Notes: a model not told the origin generated them from the sequence alone. A stretch of 64,000 nucleotides of DNA from JAZKHE01 sp040385525 (GCA_040385525.1 JAZKHE010000006.1:310001-374000); one strand, 5' to 3'. Numbered from the stretch's first letter, positions 8,179 through 17,170 are shown. Numbers and translations are program-made.

Positions 8179-9519
8179 CTAAAATTTCCCTCCCATTTTA
8201 GGCATATTTTTCATCATTTTTGCCATCTGATCTTTATTGCCCATCATCTTCATCATTTTGCGCGTATCTTCAAATTGTTTTATCAACTTGTTTACTTCTT
8301 GTATCGATTGTCCGCTACCAGTAGCAATTCGCTGACGACGTTTTCCGTTTAACAACTCAGGATTTTCGCGTTCAGCTGGTGTCATCGAATAAATAATGGC
8401 TTCAATTCCTTTAAAGGCATCGTCTTTAATATCAACATCTTTCACCGCTTTACCAACACCAGGAATCATACCCACCAAATCTTTTATGTTACCCATTTTT
8501 TTGATTTGCTGTAATTGTCCTAAAAAGTCATTAAAATCAAACTGATTTTTAGCAATTCTCTTTTGTAGTTTACGTGCTTCTTCAATGTTAAACTGTTCTT
8601 GCGCTTTTTCAACAAGGGATACAACGTCACCCATTCCTAAGATACGGTCGGCCATACGCTCAGGATAAAAAATATCCAAAGCTTCCATTTTTTCGCCAGT
8701 ACCAATAAACTTAATGGGTTTATCTACCACATAACGAATTGATAAAGCTGCTCCACCACGCGTATCACCATCTAATTTGGTTAAAATAACACCCGTAAAA
8801 TCTAATCTATCGTTAAAGGCTTTTGCTGTGTTTACAGCATCTTGCCCTGTCATTGCATCTACTACAAATAAAATTTCGTGCGGATTGGTTGCTTTTTTTA
8901 ATTCGGCAATTTCCTTCATCATCTCCTCATCAACCGCCAAACGGCCTGCAGTATCTATAATTACAACCGTATTGCCATTTTCTTTAGCTTGCTTAATGGC
9001 TTTGTTGGCAATATCTACTGGATTTTTATTTTCTTTATCTACATAAACATCTACACCAATTTGCTCTGCTAACACCTGTAATTGGTCCATTGCAGCGGGG
9101 CGATACACATCTCCAGCAACTAACAAAGGCTTTTTACCTTTTTTAGTTTTTAAAAAGTTAGCTAATTTACCCGAGTGCGTAGTTTTACCCGAACCTTGTA
9201 AACCTGCCATTAAAATAATTACAGGATTAGCAATGTTTTCGAGTTCTACTTGCTTGCCACCCATTAGTTCGGCAAGTTCGTCGTGCACAATTTTAATCAT
9301 TAATTGCCCTGGCGAAACGGCTGTAAGCACATTTTGACCTAAAGCCTTTTCTTTAACGGTATCGGTAAATTGTTTGGCAATTTTAAAGTTAACATCGGCA
9401 TCTAACAAGGCTTTACGTACCTCTTTAAGAGTTTCGGCAACGTTAATTTCTGTAATTTGTCCGTGACCTTTTAATATTTTAAAGGCGCGGTCTAACTTAT
9501 CGCTTAAATTATCGAACAT
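8179..9519 (-). CDS. ffh: Signal recognition particle protein Ffh (SRP54)
   Basis: 446 residues. Ffh is the GTPase of the signal recognition particle; it binds 4.5S RNA and signal sequences and docks ribosomes at FtsY for co-translational membrane targeting. The N domain (about 1-90) is followed by the G domain with P-loop GLQGSGKTT, DTAGRL, TKLDGDTRGG and GTGEKMEAL. A methionine-rich M domain follows (about 300-446), ending KMMKNMPKMGGKF, with the signal-binding finger and RNA-binding helices. Length and order are standard. A TACTTTTG promoter box lies about 20 bases upstream of the ATG. Confidence 0.98.
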   Translation of the reverse strand: MFDNLSDKLDRAFKILKGHGQITEINVAETLKEVRKALLDADVNFKIAKQFTDTVKEKALGQNVLTAVSPGQLMIKIVHDELAELMGGKQVELENIANPVIILMAGLQGSGKTTHSGKLANFLKTKKGKKPLLVAGDVYRPAAMDQLQVLAEQIGVDVYVDKENKNPVDIANKAIKQAKENGNTVVIIDTAGRLAVDEEMMKEIAELKKATNPHEILFVVDAMTGQDAVNTAKAFNDRLDFTGVILTKLDGDTRGGAALSIRYVVDKPIKFIGTGEKMEALDIFYPERMADRILGMGDVVSLVEKAQEQFNIEEARKLQKRIAKNQFDFNDFLGQLQQIKKMGNIKDLVGMIPGVGKAVKDVDIKDDAFKGIEAIIYSMTPAERENPELLNGKRRQRIATGSGQSIQEVNKLIKQFEDTRKMMKMMGNKDQMAKMMKNMPKMGGKF

Positions 9520-9538
9520 AGTGATGATTTTGAGTGTG

Positions 9539-9546
9539 CAAAAGTA
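9539..9546 (-). promoter_or_regulatory. Predicted -7 box of the ffh promoter (TACTTTTG)
   Basis: On the minus strand the sequence is TACTTTTG, an exact match to the Bacteroidota -7 consensus TAnnTTTG. It sits 20 bases before the ffh ATG, which would give a leader of roughly 14 bases. No good TTTG -33 box is visible at the right spacing. Confidence 0.45.
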
Positions 9547-9699
9547 AACATTTTAGCTGAAACTAGGAAGAGCTTGCCCTTTAAAAGTTTGTAGAACCAA
9601 AAAACGAATAAAAAAATCAAAAATCAGGTATTTATACGTGTTGTTTGGGTGAAATTATGTTCTTATATTGTCTGATAATTAAATAAATAAAGGCTGTTT

Positions 9700-9740
9700 T
9701 GTTACACTTATCTATCTATATTGGTTTGATATATGTAACA
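9700..9740. promoter_or_regulatory. Inverted repeat upstream of the metallophosphoesterase-NTPase gene
   Basis: TGTTACA (9700-9706) and TGTAACA (9734-9740) form a perfect 7-base inverted repeat, 27 bases apart, inside the 277-base upstream region and ending 56 bases before the ATG. It could be a repressor site or a weak hairpin. I see no clear TAnnTTTG promoter box in this region. Confidence 0.3.
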
Positions 9741-9796
9741 GAACACAAATCTATAAGTTATCTGCAACCTTAAAAAAATAGACAAAAAACAATACT

Positions 9797-12700
9797 ATGA
9801 TAAGAATACTACATTTAACCGATTTCCATCTAAATAATAGAACATTGCGTGATTGGAATGATTTTTACAAAGAATCATTCATTGACAAGTTGAAAGAGTT
9901 TCATGAAAAGTGTAAGATTGATATTGTCGTATTTACGGGTGATTTAATTGATAAAGGAGGAAAAGATTTAGAAGGTGCGGCAAATGCTTTTGATTTGTTT
10001 GAGCAAAATATAATTAAGCCTGTTATTGAAATCTTAGGATTAGATATTTCAAAATTTATTATCTGCCCCGGAAATCATGATATTGAAAAGTTAGCAGATG
10101 ATGAGATAGATGAGAACGGATTAAAGGCAACTTTAACCTCAAGTGAAAAGGTTATATCATTTATTGAAAAAGCGGAAAAAGAAAATTCATATAAAAGGAT
10201 TGAACGTATAAAAAAATATAAAACGTTTGAACATAAATTATATGAAAATATTCAAGTTGAGAAAATTCAATCAATTTTTTCTTTTTCGTTAAAATTTAAA
10301 ATTAACAACGATAAAACAATTGGCATCAGTTCATTAAATTCATCATGGAGATGTTATAATGATAATGATTTTGGAAATATCCTAATTGGAGAAAATCAGT
10401 TAAATAATAACTTCAAATTTGTAAAAGATTGTGATATCAAAATTGCTTTGTTGCATCATCAATTAGACTGGTTAGCTGTTTCAGAGAAAAGGACTATAAA
10501 TTCACATATAAATAAAAACTATGATTTAATATTTTCGGGACATGTTCATGAGGGAACTTCAAATATGATTACAGGTTTTACAGGCTCTTGTTTTCATAAT
10601 GTTTCACCATCTGGATTAAATCAAATTAGAACTGACAATATCAACTTTGTTAATGGATTCACAATAATAGATTATAATGAAAGTATAACTTGTCATTATT
10701 TAAAATACAATCATGACCAAAAAATATTTGTAGATAATACAGACATAGTTGACACTGGAAAGAAAACATTTCATAAACCACCATCAGACACGATCTCAAA
10801 TATTGAAAATTATCGTCAAGCAGTTGAAAATATAATTGAAGACCATTATTTCGAAATGAATAATCACTTCATTACAGGAAAGAAAAATGAAGAAGAAGTA
10901 TCTGTTAAAAGTGCTTTTATCTATCCACCGATTGATGATGGTAATAGCTTCTACGAAGAGAGTGTAACTCAAACAAATTTCATTGATATAATTAACTCCA
11001 ACGAAAACATGTTATTTCTAGGTTCTCAGGAATCAGGTAAAAAAAGTTTATTGTACCGAATTATCGTTGAACTTGTTGATGATTATGATATATATAACAA
11101 AATACCAGTTTTCATAGATTTTAGTGAAGTGAAAAATAAGGAATTTATAACGATTATTAAAGAATATACTCGACTAAGCACCGATAAGGTTAGAGAAATA
11201 CTTGAAAAAGGAAAGTTTGTGTTTTTATTTGACAACCTCAGTTATCATGAGTCTAAGGATTTTGGTAACCAAATTAACAGACTTCATAAATTTCACAAGG
11301 AATTCCCTAAGAACAGAGTAATTGGAACTTACGAACATGATAACATAGGTATAATACCAACTGAAATTATTAGTTATTGTAAAATACCATTTTCATATCA
11401 ATTTGTTAGAGGTTTAAAATCAAAAGAGATTAAACAAATTATGAGACAATGGCTTCCTTCAGAGGATGCTTTGAAAAACGAAGAGAGTTTAGAGAAATTA
11501 GTTAATACATTTTCTTCATACCATTTACCCAATAATGCATTATCTGTACATTTATATTTATGGTGTTACGAGAACAGTACTGAAAAACCAATTAATCAAG
11601 CGGTTTTAATGGAGATTTATGTGGATTTAATTTTAGAGAAATTAAACAAAGAAAATATTTATAGAAAAACTTTTGACTCAACAAATAAAATTCAGCTCAT
11701 TGCAATGATAGCTGAAAAAATAATTAAAAAAGAAGATAAAACCTATGTTTTATCTTATTCTGATTTTCACAGCATAATACATGAATACTTAAAAAACAAG
11801 GTAGGTTTCACTTATGATGAAGATGTCATTATTAATTACTTGTTAGAAAGGAAAATATTTACAAAAACCATAAAAAATGAAGTAAAATTTTCGCAGGTGT
11901 GTTTTCTGCATTTTTTTGTAGCTAAAAGAATGCAAGATAATCCTAAATTCAAAAATTACATTTTGGATGAAAGTCGATATTTTAACTATCAAAAAGAAAT
12001 AGATTATTACACTGGACTTGTTAGAAGTGATTTAGAAACATTTAATTTAATATTTGATAGGTTTAAAAAAGTATTCAAACCAATGGAGTTTATATTAAAA
12101 GGCATAAATCCAGACGATTACTTTAATGTGAAAATTAACAAAAAAAATAATGAAGTAGAACCTCTCGCTCGAAATATAGAGGTTGCAAAAATAAAAGAGA
12201 ATAGGCCAACAGATGAAAAAATTGAGCAGCAATTTGATGAACAATTAAATCGAATCTCAAACATAAAAAAAGAGTCAAAAGAAATGGAAAAAATTGATTT
12301 TGATCGTATGTTATTAATTATGTGCAATGTTCTCAGAAATTCAGAAGGTATTGAAGACCTTAATCTAAAAAAAGAAGCTTATAACGAAATAATAAAACAT
12401 AATATCACATACTCAATTCTTTATACTCAATTGTTAATTCGATATATTATTCAACACAAAAAACTTCCTGCATCTATTCCACCAAATATTTCACTGGACT
12501 ATTTACTGCAAAATTTACCATATCATATCCAACAATCCTTAAACTCTCACTTGGGGACACAAAAATTAGAAGTTGTTGTTTTAGATAAGATTAATAAAGA
12601 CAAAGCAGGGAAATCGAATTCAAATTCTGAAATTGAAAAATATCTTTCAGTAGCTCTTTTTTCTGACATACAAGGTGAAAACTTCGATAAGTATTTGAAA

Positions 12701-12934
12701 CAATTAGTAAAATCAACAAATACTGTCCCTGTTCAGAACTACCTACTTTACAAGTTAACTGAATACTTATACAAAAGATCGAGGGAAGGTTCTGAAAATG
12801 AAGAAATGTATTTAGACCTAATTTCGGATTTGAAAATAAGGAGTCAAAAACTACCAAAGAGATTAAAGGAACAAATCATGAAAAATCTAATCGAAAATAA
12901 AAAGAAGTTGACAAAGTATATGCGACTCGAATGA
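9797..12934 (+). CDS. Metallophosphoesterase fused to a STAND/NACHT-like NTPase
   Basis: 1045 residues. The N-terminal third is a calcineurin-like metallophosphoesterase with the complete metal ligand set: D9-F-H11, G-D49, G92-N-H94-D95, H220-H221 and G-H249-V-H251. After a linker (about 300-395) comes a P-loop NTPase with a degenerate Walker A, G409-SQES-G414-K415-K416-S417, and a Walker B, FVFLF-D479-N480. The remaining about 550 residues are helical and rich in Lys, Asn and Leu, with no recognisable domain. The order of effector, NTPase and long helical C-terminus is that of STAND sensors such as NACHT/Avs-type antiphage proteins. A defence role is my inference. The gene stands alone: 277 bases after the divergent ffh, 293 bases before an unrelated lipoprotein. 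It has no signal peptide or membrane segment. Confidence 0.75.
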   Translation: MIRILHLTDFHLNNRTLRDWNDFYKESFIDKLKEFHEKCKIDIVVFTGDLIDKGGKDLEGAANAFDLFEQNIIKPVIEILGLDISKFIICPGNHDIEKLADDEIDENGLKATLTSSEKVISFIEKAEKENSYKRIERIKKYKTFEHKLYENIQVEKIQSIFSFSLKFKINNDKTIGISSLNSSWRCYNDNDFGNILIGENQLNNNFKFVKDCDIKIALLHHQLDWLAVSEKRTINSHINKNYDLIFSGHVHEGTSNMITGFTGSCFHNVSPSGLNQIRTDNINFVNGFTIIDYNESITCHYLKYNHDQKIFVDNTDIVDTGKKTFHKPPSDTISNIENYRQAVENIIEDHYFEMNNHFITGKKNEEEVSVKSAFIYPPIDDGNSFYEESVTQTNFIDIINSNENMLFLGSQESGKKSLLYRIIVELVDDYDIYNKIPVFIDFSEVKNKEFITIIKEYTRLSTDKVREILEKGKFVFLFDNLSYHESKDFGNQINRLHKFHKEFPKNRVIGTYEHDNIGIIPTEIISYCKIPFSYQFVRGLKSKEIKQIMRQWLPSEDALKNEESLEKLVNTFSSYHLPNNALSVHLYLWCYENSTEKPINQAVLMEIYVDLILEKLNKENIYRKTFDSTNKIQLIAMIAEKIIKKEDKTYVLSYSDFHSIIHEYLKNKVGFTYDEDVIINYLLERKIFTKTIKNEVKFSQVCFLHFFVAKRMQDNPKFKNYILDESRYFNYQKEIDYYTGLVRSDLETFNLIFDRFKKVFKPMEFILKGINPDDYFNVKINKKNNEVEPLARNIEVAKIKENRPTDEKIEQQFDEQLNRISNIKKESKEMEKIDFDRMLLIMCNVLRNSEGIEDLNLKKEAYNEIIKHNITYSILYTQLLIRYIIQHKKLPASIPPNISLDYLLQNLPYHIQQSLNSHLGTQKLEVVVLDKINKDKAGKSNSNSEIEKYLSVALFSDIQGENFDKYLKQLVKSTNTVPVQNYLLYKLTEYLYKRSREGSENEEMYLDLISDLKIRSQKLPKRLKEQIMKNLIENKKKLTKYMRLE

Positions 12935-13227
12935 TAAATCAAAGGGCAGCAAATAACAGCACCTACCCCTCTTTCGTCATCGATTAGCATACTTATCGAG
13001 AATAATATAGCTATGCGTTTGTTGCGCTTTGAAAAAATTAAACATGTGTTAAAAAAACACTTCGTATTTGCGAGGAAGAATGACAAAACAATTTTTTAAA
13101 AGTGTGATTGATGTAATTTTTTAAAAAAATTATATAACACACAAACACAAAAAGCTTCTCACATTTACCAAATAATTAAGTGTTTTAGCGTGGTATTGTT
13201 TTGTCGAGTTTTTATCTCTAGCCATAA
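12935..13227. other. Intergenic region with a degraded hairpin repeat
   Basis: 293 bases without a gene. ACACTTCGTATTTGCGAGG (about 13058-13076) recalls the arms of the 5981-6483 repeat, so this is probably a decayed copy. A short hairpin GTGTT/AACAC lies at about 13046-13060. I find no convincing promoter for the following lipoprotein or terminator for the NTPase gene. Confidence 0.4.
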
Positions 13228-13674
13228 ATGAAAATTAGTGTACTAAAAATTTCATTTATATTTCTGTTTTTCACATCGTGTATTGTGCAGTCGCCTGTAT
13301 ACACAACACTTCCACAAGTATTGTGTTTAGAAATTGGAATGTCTAAAACCATGGTAGAAGATACATTAGGAATTAAACCCTACAACATTAAAACACTCAA
13401 CGATTCTAGCACTGTTTTTATTTATGTTTATCGTTTAGCCGATCGCAAAACGTTTTCTTTTGATACGAGATCTAAAAATGGAAAAAAGGTAAAAGGAAAA
13501 TATGTTCAATTGGCTGTGGCTTACTCAAAAGAAGATAAAGTTACAAGTATAGAATCGTGTAGTTTGTGTCCCGATAATTTGGTAACCGAACGTAAAGTAA
13601 ATTTTGACAAAATTATTTTGTTTGTAACCGTTACCTTGCCAGTGCTACTAATTTATTTAGGGTTGAAGGCTTAG
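13228..13674 (+). CDS. Small lipoprotein with BamE/SmpA-like motif and C-terminal membrane helix
   Basis: 148 residues. The N-terminus is a lipoprotein signal with lipobox FFTSC at about residues 14-18. The segment CLEIGMSKTMVEDTLG resembles the GM-x3-V-x3-LG signature of SmpA/OmlA (BamE)-type small lipoproteins, and the rest would form the following beta hairpins. Unusually, the C-terminus is a hydrophobic helix (about 128-146, IILFVTVTLPVLLIYLG), so the protein could be held at both ends. It has two Cys in the SCSLC segment. The function is unknown; the BamE resemblance is short and could be convergent. Confidence 0.6.
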   Translation: MKISVLKISFIFLFFTSCIVQSPVYTTLPQVLCLEIGMSKTMVEDTLGIKPYNIKTLNDSSTVFIYVYRLADRKTFSFDTRSKNGKKVKGKYVQLAVAYSKEDKVTSIESCSLCPDNLVTERKVNFDKIILFVTVTLPVLLIYLGLKA

Positions 13675-13848
13675 AATTTATACCGATGAGAAACGAGTAA
13701 TGGTCCTATTCCGTTTCACTACATTGCATCAAACCCCACTCGTCTTCGTTTAGCTTGCTTAACGAGGATGCTTTGCTAACACGCAAAATAATTAAGTCAA
13801 TTATTTTTTCAAATTCAAAGCAAATTTGTTAAATTGCATATAATTAAA

Positions 13849-13863
13849 ATTTGCAAAGCAAAT
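13849..13863. repeat. Short hairpin over a start codon
   Basis: ATTTGC (13849-13854) and GCAAAT (13858-13863) form a 6-base hairpin with an AAA loop. The right arm overlaps the ATG at 13862. The word CAAAGCAAAT in it also occurs at about 13816-13825. It might hinder initiation, but so short an AT-rich stem may be chance. Confidence 0.3.
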
Positions 13864-14629
13864 GAAAAAAAACGTATTGCTTATTTTATTAGTTTGCTCT
13901 TTTCAACTTTTGTTGGCAACAACAATTACTTCTATAAAATGTAGCAACTGGACAGATGCTAGTACATGGGATTTAAACAGAATTCCGATTGCTAGCGACA
14001 CAATTGTAATTGATAGTTTTGTGTATTTTGATGCAGATTTTACATCAGAAAATCCTGGTATGTTAATTATAAATTCTGGTGGCTCATTATGTGGCAACAA
14101 AACTTATACAGGTCAATTTTTAAATAATGGCTTTTGCTATTTATACACCATCATATTAAACTACGGACAGTCTGAATCAAACCAATTTTTGAATATTAAA
14201 CAACTTATGACTGTTCAAAATGGGGCTAGTTATTCTACTAATAGAGCAATGTGTGTTGGTTGTAGTTATTCTTGCGAAAACTGCACTGCGAATAAAATTG
14301 AACAAATTGATTCAACCGAAATAAATAATGAATTAAACCAAACAAAAATTGATAGTTTAAATAGGATTAACATTATTTTTTTAGCAACGCATTTTTCGAA
14401 TATTGATATTTCTATTTTCCCAAATCCGAGTGCTCTATTTTTTAATATTGCTGGTATTACACAAAACACAAGCATATCTCTCTACGATAATTTAGGAAAA
14501 CTATTATTTAAAACAGCTGCAGAAAATGATGTTCTAATTAACACTGAAGGTTTAAGTAATGGAACTTACACCTTACTTTTAGAAAGAGATTTTTTTAAGC
14601 AATACAAAAAAATTGTAGTTTTAAATTAA
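13862..14629 (+). CDS. Secreted protein with T9SS C-terminal sorting domain
   Basis: 255 residues. An N-terminal signal peptide (about 1-19) is followed by NWTDASTWDLNRIP and then a run of short beta strands, a pattern seen at the start of beta-helical surface proteins of Bacteroidota. A cysteine cluster CVGCSYSCENC (C-x2-C-x3-C-x2-C) sits near the middle. The last about 75 residues are a type A T9SS sorting domain (FPNPS, ISLYDNLGKLLF, LSNGTYTLLLE, KKIVVLN), which directs export across the outer membrane and is normally cleaved. The product is therefore predicted to be cell-surface or released. The DUF2461 gene starts 7 bases after its stop. Confidence 0.8.
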   Translation: MKKNVLLILLVCSFQLLLATTITSIKCSNWTDASTWDLNRIPIASDTIVIDSFVYFDADFTSENPGMLIINSGGSLCGNKTYTGQFLNNGFCYLYTIILNYGQSESNQFLNIKQLMTVQNGASYSTNRAMCVGCSYSCENCTANKIEQIDSTEINNELNQTKIDSLNRINIIFLATHFSNIDISIFPNPSALFFNIAGITQNTSISLYDNLGKLLFKTAAENDVLINTEGLSNGTYTLLLERDFFKQYKKIVVLN

Positions 14630-14636
14630 TGTTTAT

Positions 14637-15323
14637 ATGCCTGTAGCCATACAAAAATCAACTTTTCAGTTTTTAAAAGAAATTGCTAAAAACAATAACC
14701 GCGAGTGGTTTAACGAGCATAAAACTGCATACACCACAGCGCAAGAAAATATGGCTGCGTTTGTAGATGTACTAATTGCAGAAATGAACAAACACGATGA
14801 ACTTGAAACTGTTTCGGGTAAAAAAAGTTTGTATCGCATTTATAACGATGTGCGTTTTAGCAAAGATAAATCGCCATACAACGCTCGTTTTGCTTTTGGT
14901 TTAAAACGTGCTACCAAATTTAAACGTGGTGGTTATTACACGCACATTCAGCCAGGAAATAGTTTTTTGGCTTGCGGATTTTTTGCTCCAAATGCTGATG
15001 ATTTAAAACGTATTCGCGAAGATATTGCTGCGAATTACAAAGACTGGAATAAAATTTTAAACGGAAAAAAGCTAAAAGAAAATTTTGGCGTACTACAAGG
15101 CGATACCGTTGCTACTGCTCCACGCGGATTTGATAAAAACCAAGCAGGAATTGAATTGATACGGCACAAACAATTTATTTTGCGTCATAATTTTACTGAT
15201 GCAGAAGTGCTCTCTCCCAATTTTGTAAAAGATGTAAATGCAATTTTTAAATCGGTTCGTCCATTTTTCGATTACATGAGCGATGTGCTAACTACAGATG
15301 CTAACGGCGTGTTGAACGTGTAA
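14637..15323 (+). CDS. DUF2461 family protein
   Basis: 228 residues, no signal peptide. The family signature is clear: FLKEIAKNNNREWFNEHK at the N-terminus, the central KKSLYRIYNDVRFSKDKSPY, then RGGYYTHIQPG and GFFAP. DUF2461 proteins are widespread in Bacteroidota and Actinobacteria and have no established biochemical function that I can name. The start is 7 bases after the T9SS cargo gene, and the next gene starts 2 bases after its stop, so the run is probably co-transcribed. Its C-terminal segment (15183-15260) has a diverged partial copy at 15829-15906. Confidence 0.9.
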   Translation: MPVAIQKSTFQFLKEIAKNNNREWFNEHKTAYTTAQENMAAFVDVLIAEMNKHDELETVSGKKSLYRIYNDVRFSKDKSPYNARFAFGLKRATKFKRGGYYTHIQPGNSFLACGFFAPNADDLKRIREDIAANYKDWNKILNGKKLKENFGVLQGDTVATAPRGFDKNQAGIELIRHKQFILRHNFTDAEVLSPNFVKDVNAIFKSVRPFFDYMSDVLTTDANGVLNV

Positions 15324-15325
15324 TA

Positions 15326-15829
15326 ATGGATAGTGTTCACCCAGATTTGGCAATTGCTAAAAAACAATTGTATGCTAACAACAATTTAGAACAAACGAAT
15401 TTTAAAGCCGAAAAAGAAAGTGCAGAATACGCTGCCTCTACCTTTACACTAAATAATTTAGCAGTTATTTATAGAGTCGCTAAAATTACACCTACCAAAA
15501 ATGGTCAGTTTGTAACTATTTGGAAAAGAAATAGCAAGGGCATTACAGAACCGTTTCATGTTTCAGATTCATTTGATTTTATTATTATCAGCGTTCGCAA
15601 TGAAGCTAATATAGGGCAGTTTATTTTTCCTAAATCGGTGTTGCTTCAACAAAAAATAATTTCGGGAAATAACAAAGAAGGTAAACGCGGTATGCGTGTG
15701 TATCCTCCTTGGGACAAGCCCATGAGCAAGCAAGCCGAAAAAACGCAAGAATGGCAATTGAAACATTTTTTTTCGATAAATAATTCTCTTTCTTCTGTTG
15801 AGTTAGCACAACTAAAAAAATTGTTTTGA
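15326..15829 (+). CDS. MepB family protein
   Basis: 167 residues. It matches the MepB family, first noted beside the mepRA multidrug-efflux locus of Staphylococcus: the N-terminal HPDLAIAKKQLY, ESAEYAASTFTLN, the central RVAKITPTKNGQFVTIWKR, and GKRGMRVYPPWDKP. The biochemical activity is not established. It starts 2 bases after the DUF2461 stop. No MepA-like transporter or MarR regulator is nearby. The 77 bases that follow carry a remnant of a DUF2461 gene, so MepB seems to sit between one intact and one broken copy. Confidence 0.88.
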   Translation: MDSVHPDLAIAKKQLYANNNLEQTNFKAEKESAEYAASTFTLNNLAVIYRVAKITPTKNGQFVTIWKRNSKGITEPFHVSDSFDFIIISVRNEANIGQFIFPKSVLLQQKIISGNNKEGKRGMRVYPPWDKPMSKQAEKTQEWQLKHFFSINNSLSSVELAQLKKLF

Positions 15830-15906
15830 AACATAATAGTACAGAAGCAGAAATATTATCTGCTAATTTTGTAAAAGAGGTAGATACAATTTATAAAAAT
15901 GAGTAA
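15829..15906 (+). pseudogene. Relic of a DUF2461 gene 3' end
   Basis: Reading from 15829, 25 codons spell KHNSTEAEILSANFVKEVD then TIYKNE and a stop at 15904-15906. This aligns without gaps to RHNFTDAEVLSPNFVKDVN plus AIFKS in the intact DUF2461 protein (15183-15260). The bases are similar too, but with many third-position changes, so the copy is old or from a paralog. No upstream part remains. The last codons overlap the start of ogt (ATG at 15899) in another frame. Confidence 0.7.
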
Positions 15907-16513
15907 TCCATTTTACGATTCTTTAAGCGGTTTTAGCGATTCTTTTAAATCTATTTTTGAGGTATCTCCTACTACTGAAAGTAACAAACAAATACTAAAC
16001 ATAACTCGCATTGAAACGCCTTTAGCGCCAATGTTTGCTTGTGCTGTTGATGATGGTATTTGCCTTTTAGAATTTACGGATAGACAAAATTTAGAATCGG
16101 AATTAAAATCATTACTCAAACTTTTAAACGCCACTATTGTTCCTGCCGAAAACAAACATTTTGATGTACTGCGCAAACAACTTGATGAATATTTTAAAGG
16201 TTCGCGAAAAAAATTTGAACTACAATTAGTTACACCCGGAACTGCTTTTCAACAGCAAGTTTGGGAAGAATTACAAACCATTCCTTTTGGTTCTACACGT
16301 TCGTATAAACAACAATCAATCGCATTAAAAAATCCGGAAGCAATAAGAGCTGTAGCCCACGCAAACGGAATGAACAGAATTGCAATTATTATTCCGTGCC
16401 ACCGAGTAATTGGTTCTGATGGCGATTTAACGGGTTATGCGGGAGGTATTTCTAAAAAAAAGTGGTTGCTTAATCACGAGCAAGAATACAAACAAAGTTC
16501 GTTAGAGTTTTAA
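15899..16513 (+). CDS. ogt: Methylated-DNA--[protein]-cysteine S-methyltransferase
   Basis: 204 residues. The enzyme repairs O6-methylguanine (and O4-methylthymine) by suicide transfer of the methyl group to its own cysteine. The catalytic motif is IIPCHRVIG, with the helix-turn-helix DNA-binding part (FGSTRSYKQQSIALKNPEAIRAVAHANGMN, residue numbers about 135-165) and the closing GYAGGISKKKWLLNHE. The N-terminal part (ACAVDDGICLLEF) is like the C-terminal half of Ada. There is no AlkA- or AraC-type domain, so it is the single-function form. Its first bases overlap a DUF2461 relic, and it converges on the next gene with a 13-base gap. Confidence 0.94.
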   Translation: MSNPFYDSLSGFSDSFKSIFEVSPTTESNKQILNITRIETPLAPMFACAVDDGICLLEFTDRQNLESELKSLLKLLNATIVPAENKHFDVLRKQLDEYFKGSRKKFELQLVTPGTAFQQQVWEELQTIPFGSTRSYKQQSIALKNPEAIRAVAHANGMNRIAIIIPCHRVIGSDGDLTGYAGGISKKKWLLNHEQEYKQSSLEF

Positions 16514-16526
16514 TCGATACTCGCTA

Positions 16527-17135
16527 TTAAAACCCTTTAGGAACTGCCATATAAGCTATATGATAACGTTTGACTGTTGCGCTTGGACTTTGCTTTATAT
16601 TTAATATCATTACGCCATTTTTGTAAGATAAAATTTCGTTCATTTCCTGTTCACCAAAAACCAAGGTTACCATCATAAATTTAGTTCCTACTTTTTTAAC
16701 ATCACTTAATTTTGTTGCTATGTTTTCATCAAAAGTGGTATGGTTTACTTTTAGCGAACCGTCTTTGTAACGAAACAAACTCATATCATAACGTACTCCT
16801 TTTGTAGTATACCTACAAAAATTAAACTGATTACTTGCTTGTATTTTTTCGCGACTTTCTAAATCATCTAAAAAATAAGAACTATATTCTTTATCATAAA
16901 AATAATAGTTCGCTATTTCGTACCAATCGTATTTTAAAAGCGTGTCTTTAAAACCATTAGGAATAACTTCTGCTTTAGCTGCTATTAATTGTGCTTGTGA
17001 TGGAATTACAGGCAAAACGAGCTTTTTTAAATCTTCGTAATAGCCATTTTTAGGTTGTGTTTTATAATCGATTTGCGCAGTGGCAGCAAAACAAATTAAA
17101 AAGAAAAATGCAAAAGCAAAGTTTGTTGTTTTCAT
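16527..17135 (-). CDS. Secreted hypothetical protein
   Basis: 202 residues. A clear signal peptide (about 1-20, FFFLICFAATAQ) is followed by a mixed sequence with many Tyr and Lys residues and no recognisable domain. It has no T9SS sorting domain and no lipobox, so it is probably periplasmic. It lies 35 bases downstream of the Tudor-like secreted protein on the same strand, so the two may be one transcript and act together. I do not recognise a family. Confidence 0.7.
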   Translation of the reverse strand: MKTTNFAFAFFFLICFAATAQIDYKTQPKNGYYEDLKKLVLPVIPSQAQLIAAKAEVIPNGFKDTLLKYDWYEIANYYFYDKEYSSYFLDDLESREKIQASNQFNFCRYTTKGVRYDMSLFRYKDGSLKVNHTTFDENIATKLSDVKKVGTKFMMVTLVFGEQEMNEILSYKNGVMILNIKQSPSATVKRYHIAYMAVPKGF

Positions 17136-17170
17136 TTTATGAGAATTATTTTAGAAAAATAAATTTAAAA

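Noticed and set aside
13675..13861. Possible extra repeat or small RNA in the region before the T9SS cargo gene
   Set aside because: CTCGTCTTCGTTTAGCTTGC then TTAACGAGG shows weak dyad symmetry and slightly higher G+C, but no clear copy elsewhere and no promoter or terminator.
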